A stretch of DNA of 5,547 nucleotides, taken from Ruminococcaceae bacterium UBA4306. Its GTDB lineage: Bacteria; Bacillota; Clostridia; Oscillospirales; Acutalibacteraceae. The translations under genes and the position numbers were made by a program. Positions 5,523 to 5,547 of this stretch are shown here, one piece after another (the stretch's first letter is position 1; each line of letters begins with the position of its first letter). The stretch covers positions 1-5,547 of the forward strand of contig DGUQ01000009.1 in the NCBI GenBank assembly GCA_002394725.1. Direction: 5' to 3'. The notes beneath the pieces are model-generated. The model saw nothing but the letters and a program-made list of their open reading frames with translations, had not been told where the DNA came from and did no database searches.

Positions 5523-5547
5523 GGTGAATAGTGAATGGTGAATAGTG
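5523..5547 (+). repeat. Second heptad repeat array, probably the left end of another MITE-like element (cut by window)
   Basis: GGTGAAT, AGTGAAT, GGTGAAT and AGTG follow the stop codon of the SGNH gene after one base. It agrees with the array at 751-775 at 22 of 25 positions and has the same orientation. The rest of the element, if present, is outside the window. Confidence 0.75.

Noticed and set aside
1..5547. tRNA, rRNA, riboswitch, toxin-antitoxin or defence genes
   Set aside because: No cloverleaf, conserved riboswitch core, small paired operon or nuclease/helicase motifs were found on either strand.

Overview
The window looks like chromosomal DNA of a low-to-moderate-GC Gram-positive anaerobe of the Clostridia, most likely a gut Ruminococcus/Oscillospiraceae relative. 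The grounds are a MecA-type ClpC adaptor, which is confined to Firmicutes, strong AGGAG-type ribosome binding sites, sigma-A-like promoters, a Gram-positive signal peptide, and an intracellular GH13 glycosidase near a secreted multidomain SGNH hydrolase. This placement is inference; no rRNA or other taxonomic marker is present.

Layout. (1) Positions 3-173 (+) hold the last 56 codons of a gene that enters from the left and is not recognised. (2) Positions 151-654 (-) encode a short MecA-like adaptor, convergent with and overlapping the first gene by 23 bp. (3) Positions 655-1022 are non-coding. They carry a weak mecA promoter, a 181-bp MITE-like element (751-931) whose inverted ends are built from GGTGAAT/AGTGAAT heptads and whose interior can form several hairpins, and a good sigma-A promoter starting 9 bp beyond the element. 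(4) Positions 1023-2582 (+) encode a cytoplasmic GH13 alpha-glucosidase-like enzyme, followed after a 55-bp gap containing a hairpin by (5) 2638-3192 (+), a RimJ/RimL-type GNAT acetyltransferase. A textbook intrinsic terminator (3201-3231) closes this probable two-gene operon. (6) A second promoter (TTGACC, 17 bp, extended -10 TGCTATTAT) drives 3350-5521 (+), a 723-residue secreted protein: signal peptide, Fn3-like domain, acidic linker, Fn3-like domain, possible SLH-like segment, C-terminal SGNH/GDSL hydrolase. (7) One base after its stop codon a second heptad array begins (5523) and runs off the window.

The GH13 enzyme probably processes imported alpha-linked oligosaccharides inside the cell, while the SGNH protein acts outside it, perhaps removing acyl groups from a polysaccharide or cell-wall polymer. 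The two are transcribed separately and nothing in the sequence proves a shared pathway. The GNAT enzyme has no visible link to sugar metabolism beyond its position.

The most notable points are the heptad-ended element and its second copy, which bracket the three plus-strand genes; the SGNH enzyme with Ser instead of Asp three residues before the catalytic His; its unusual domain order; and changes at two conserved GH13 positions. I see no convincing wholly new system such as a defence island, retron or CRISPR array.
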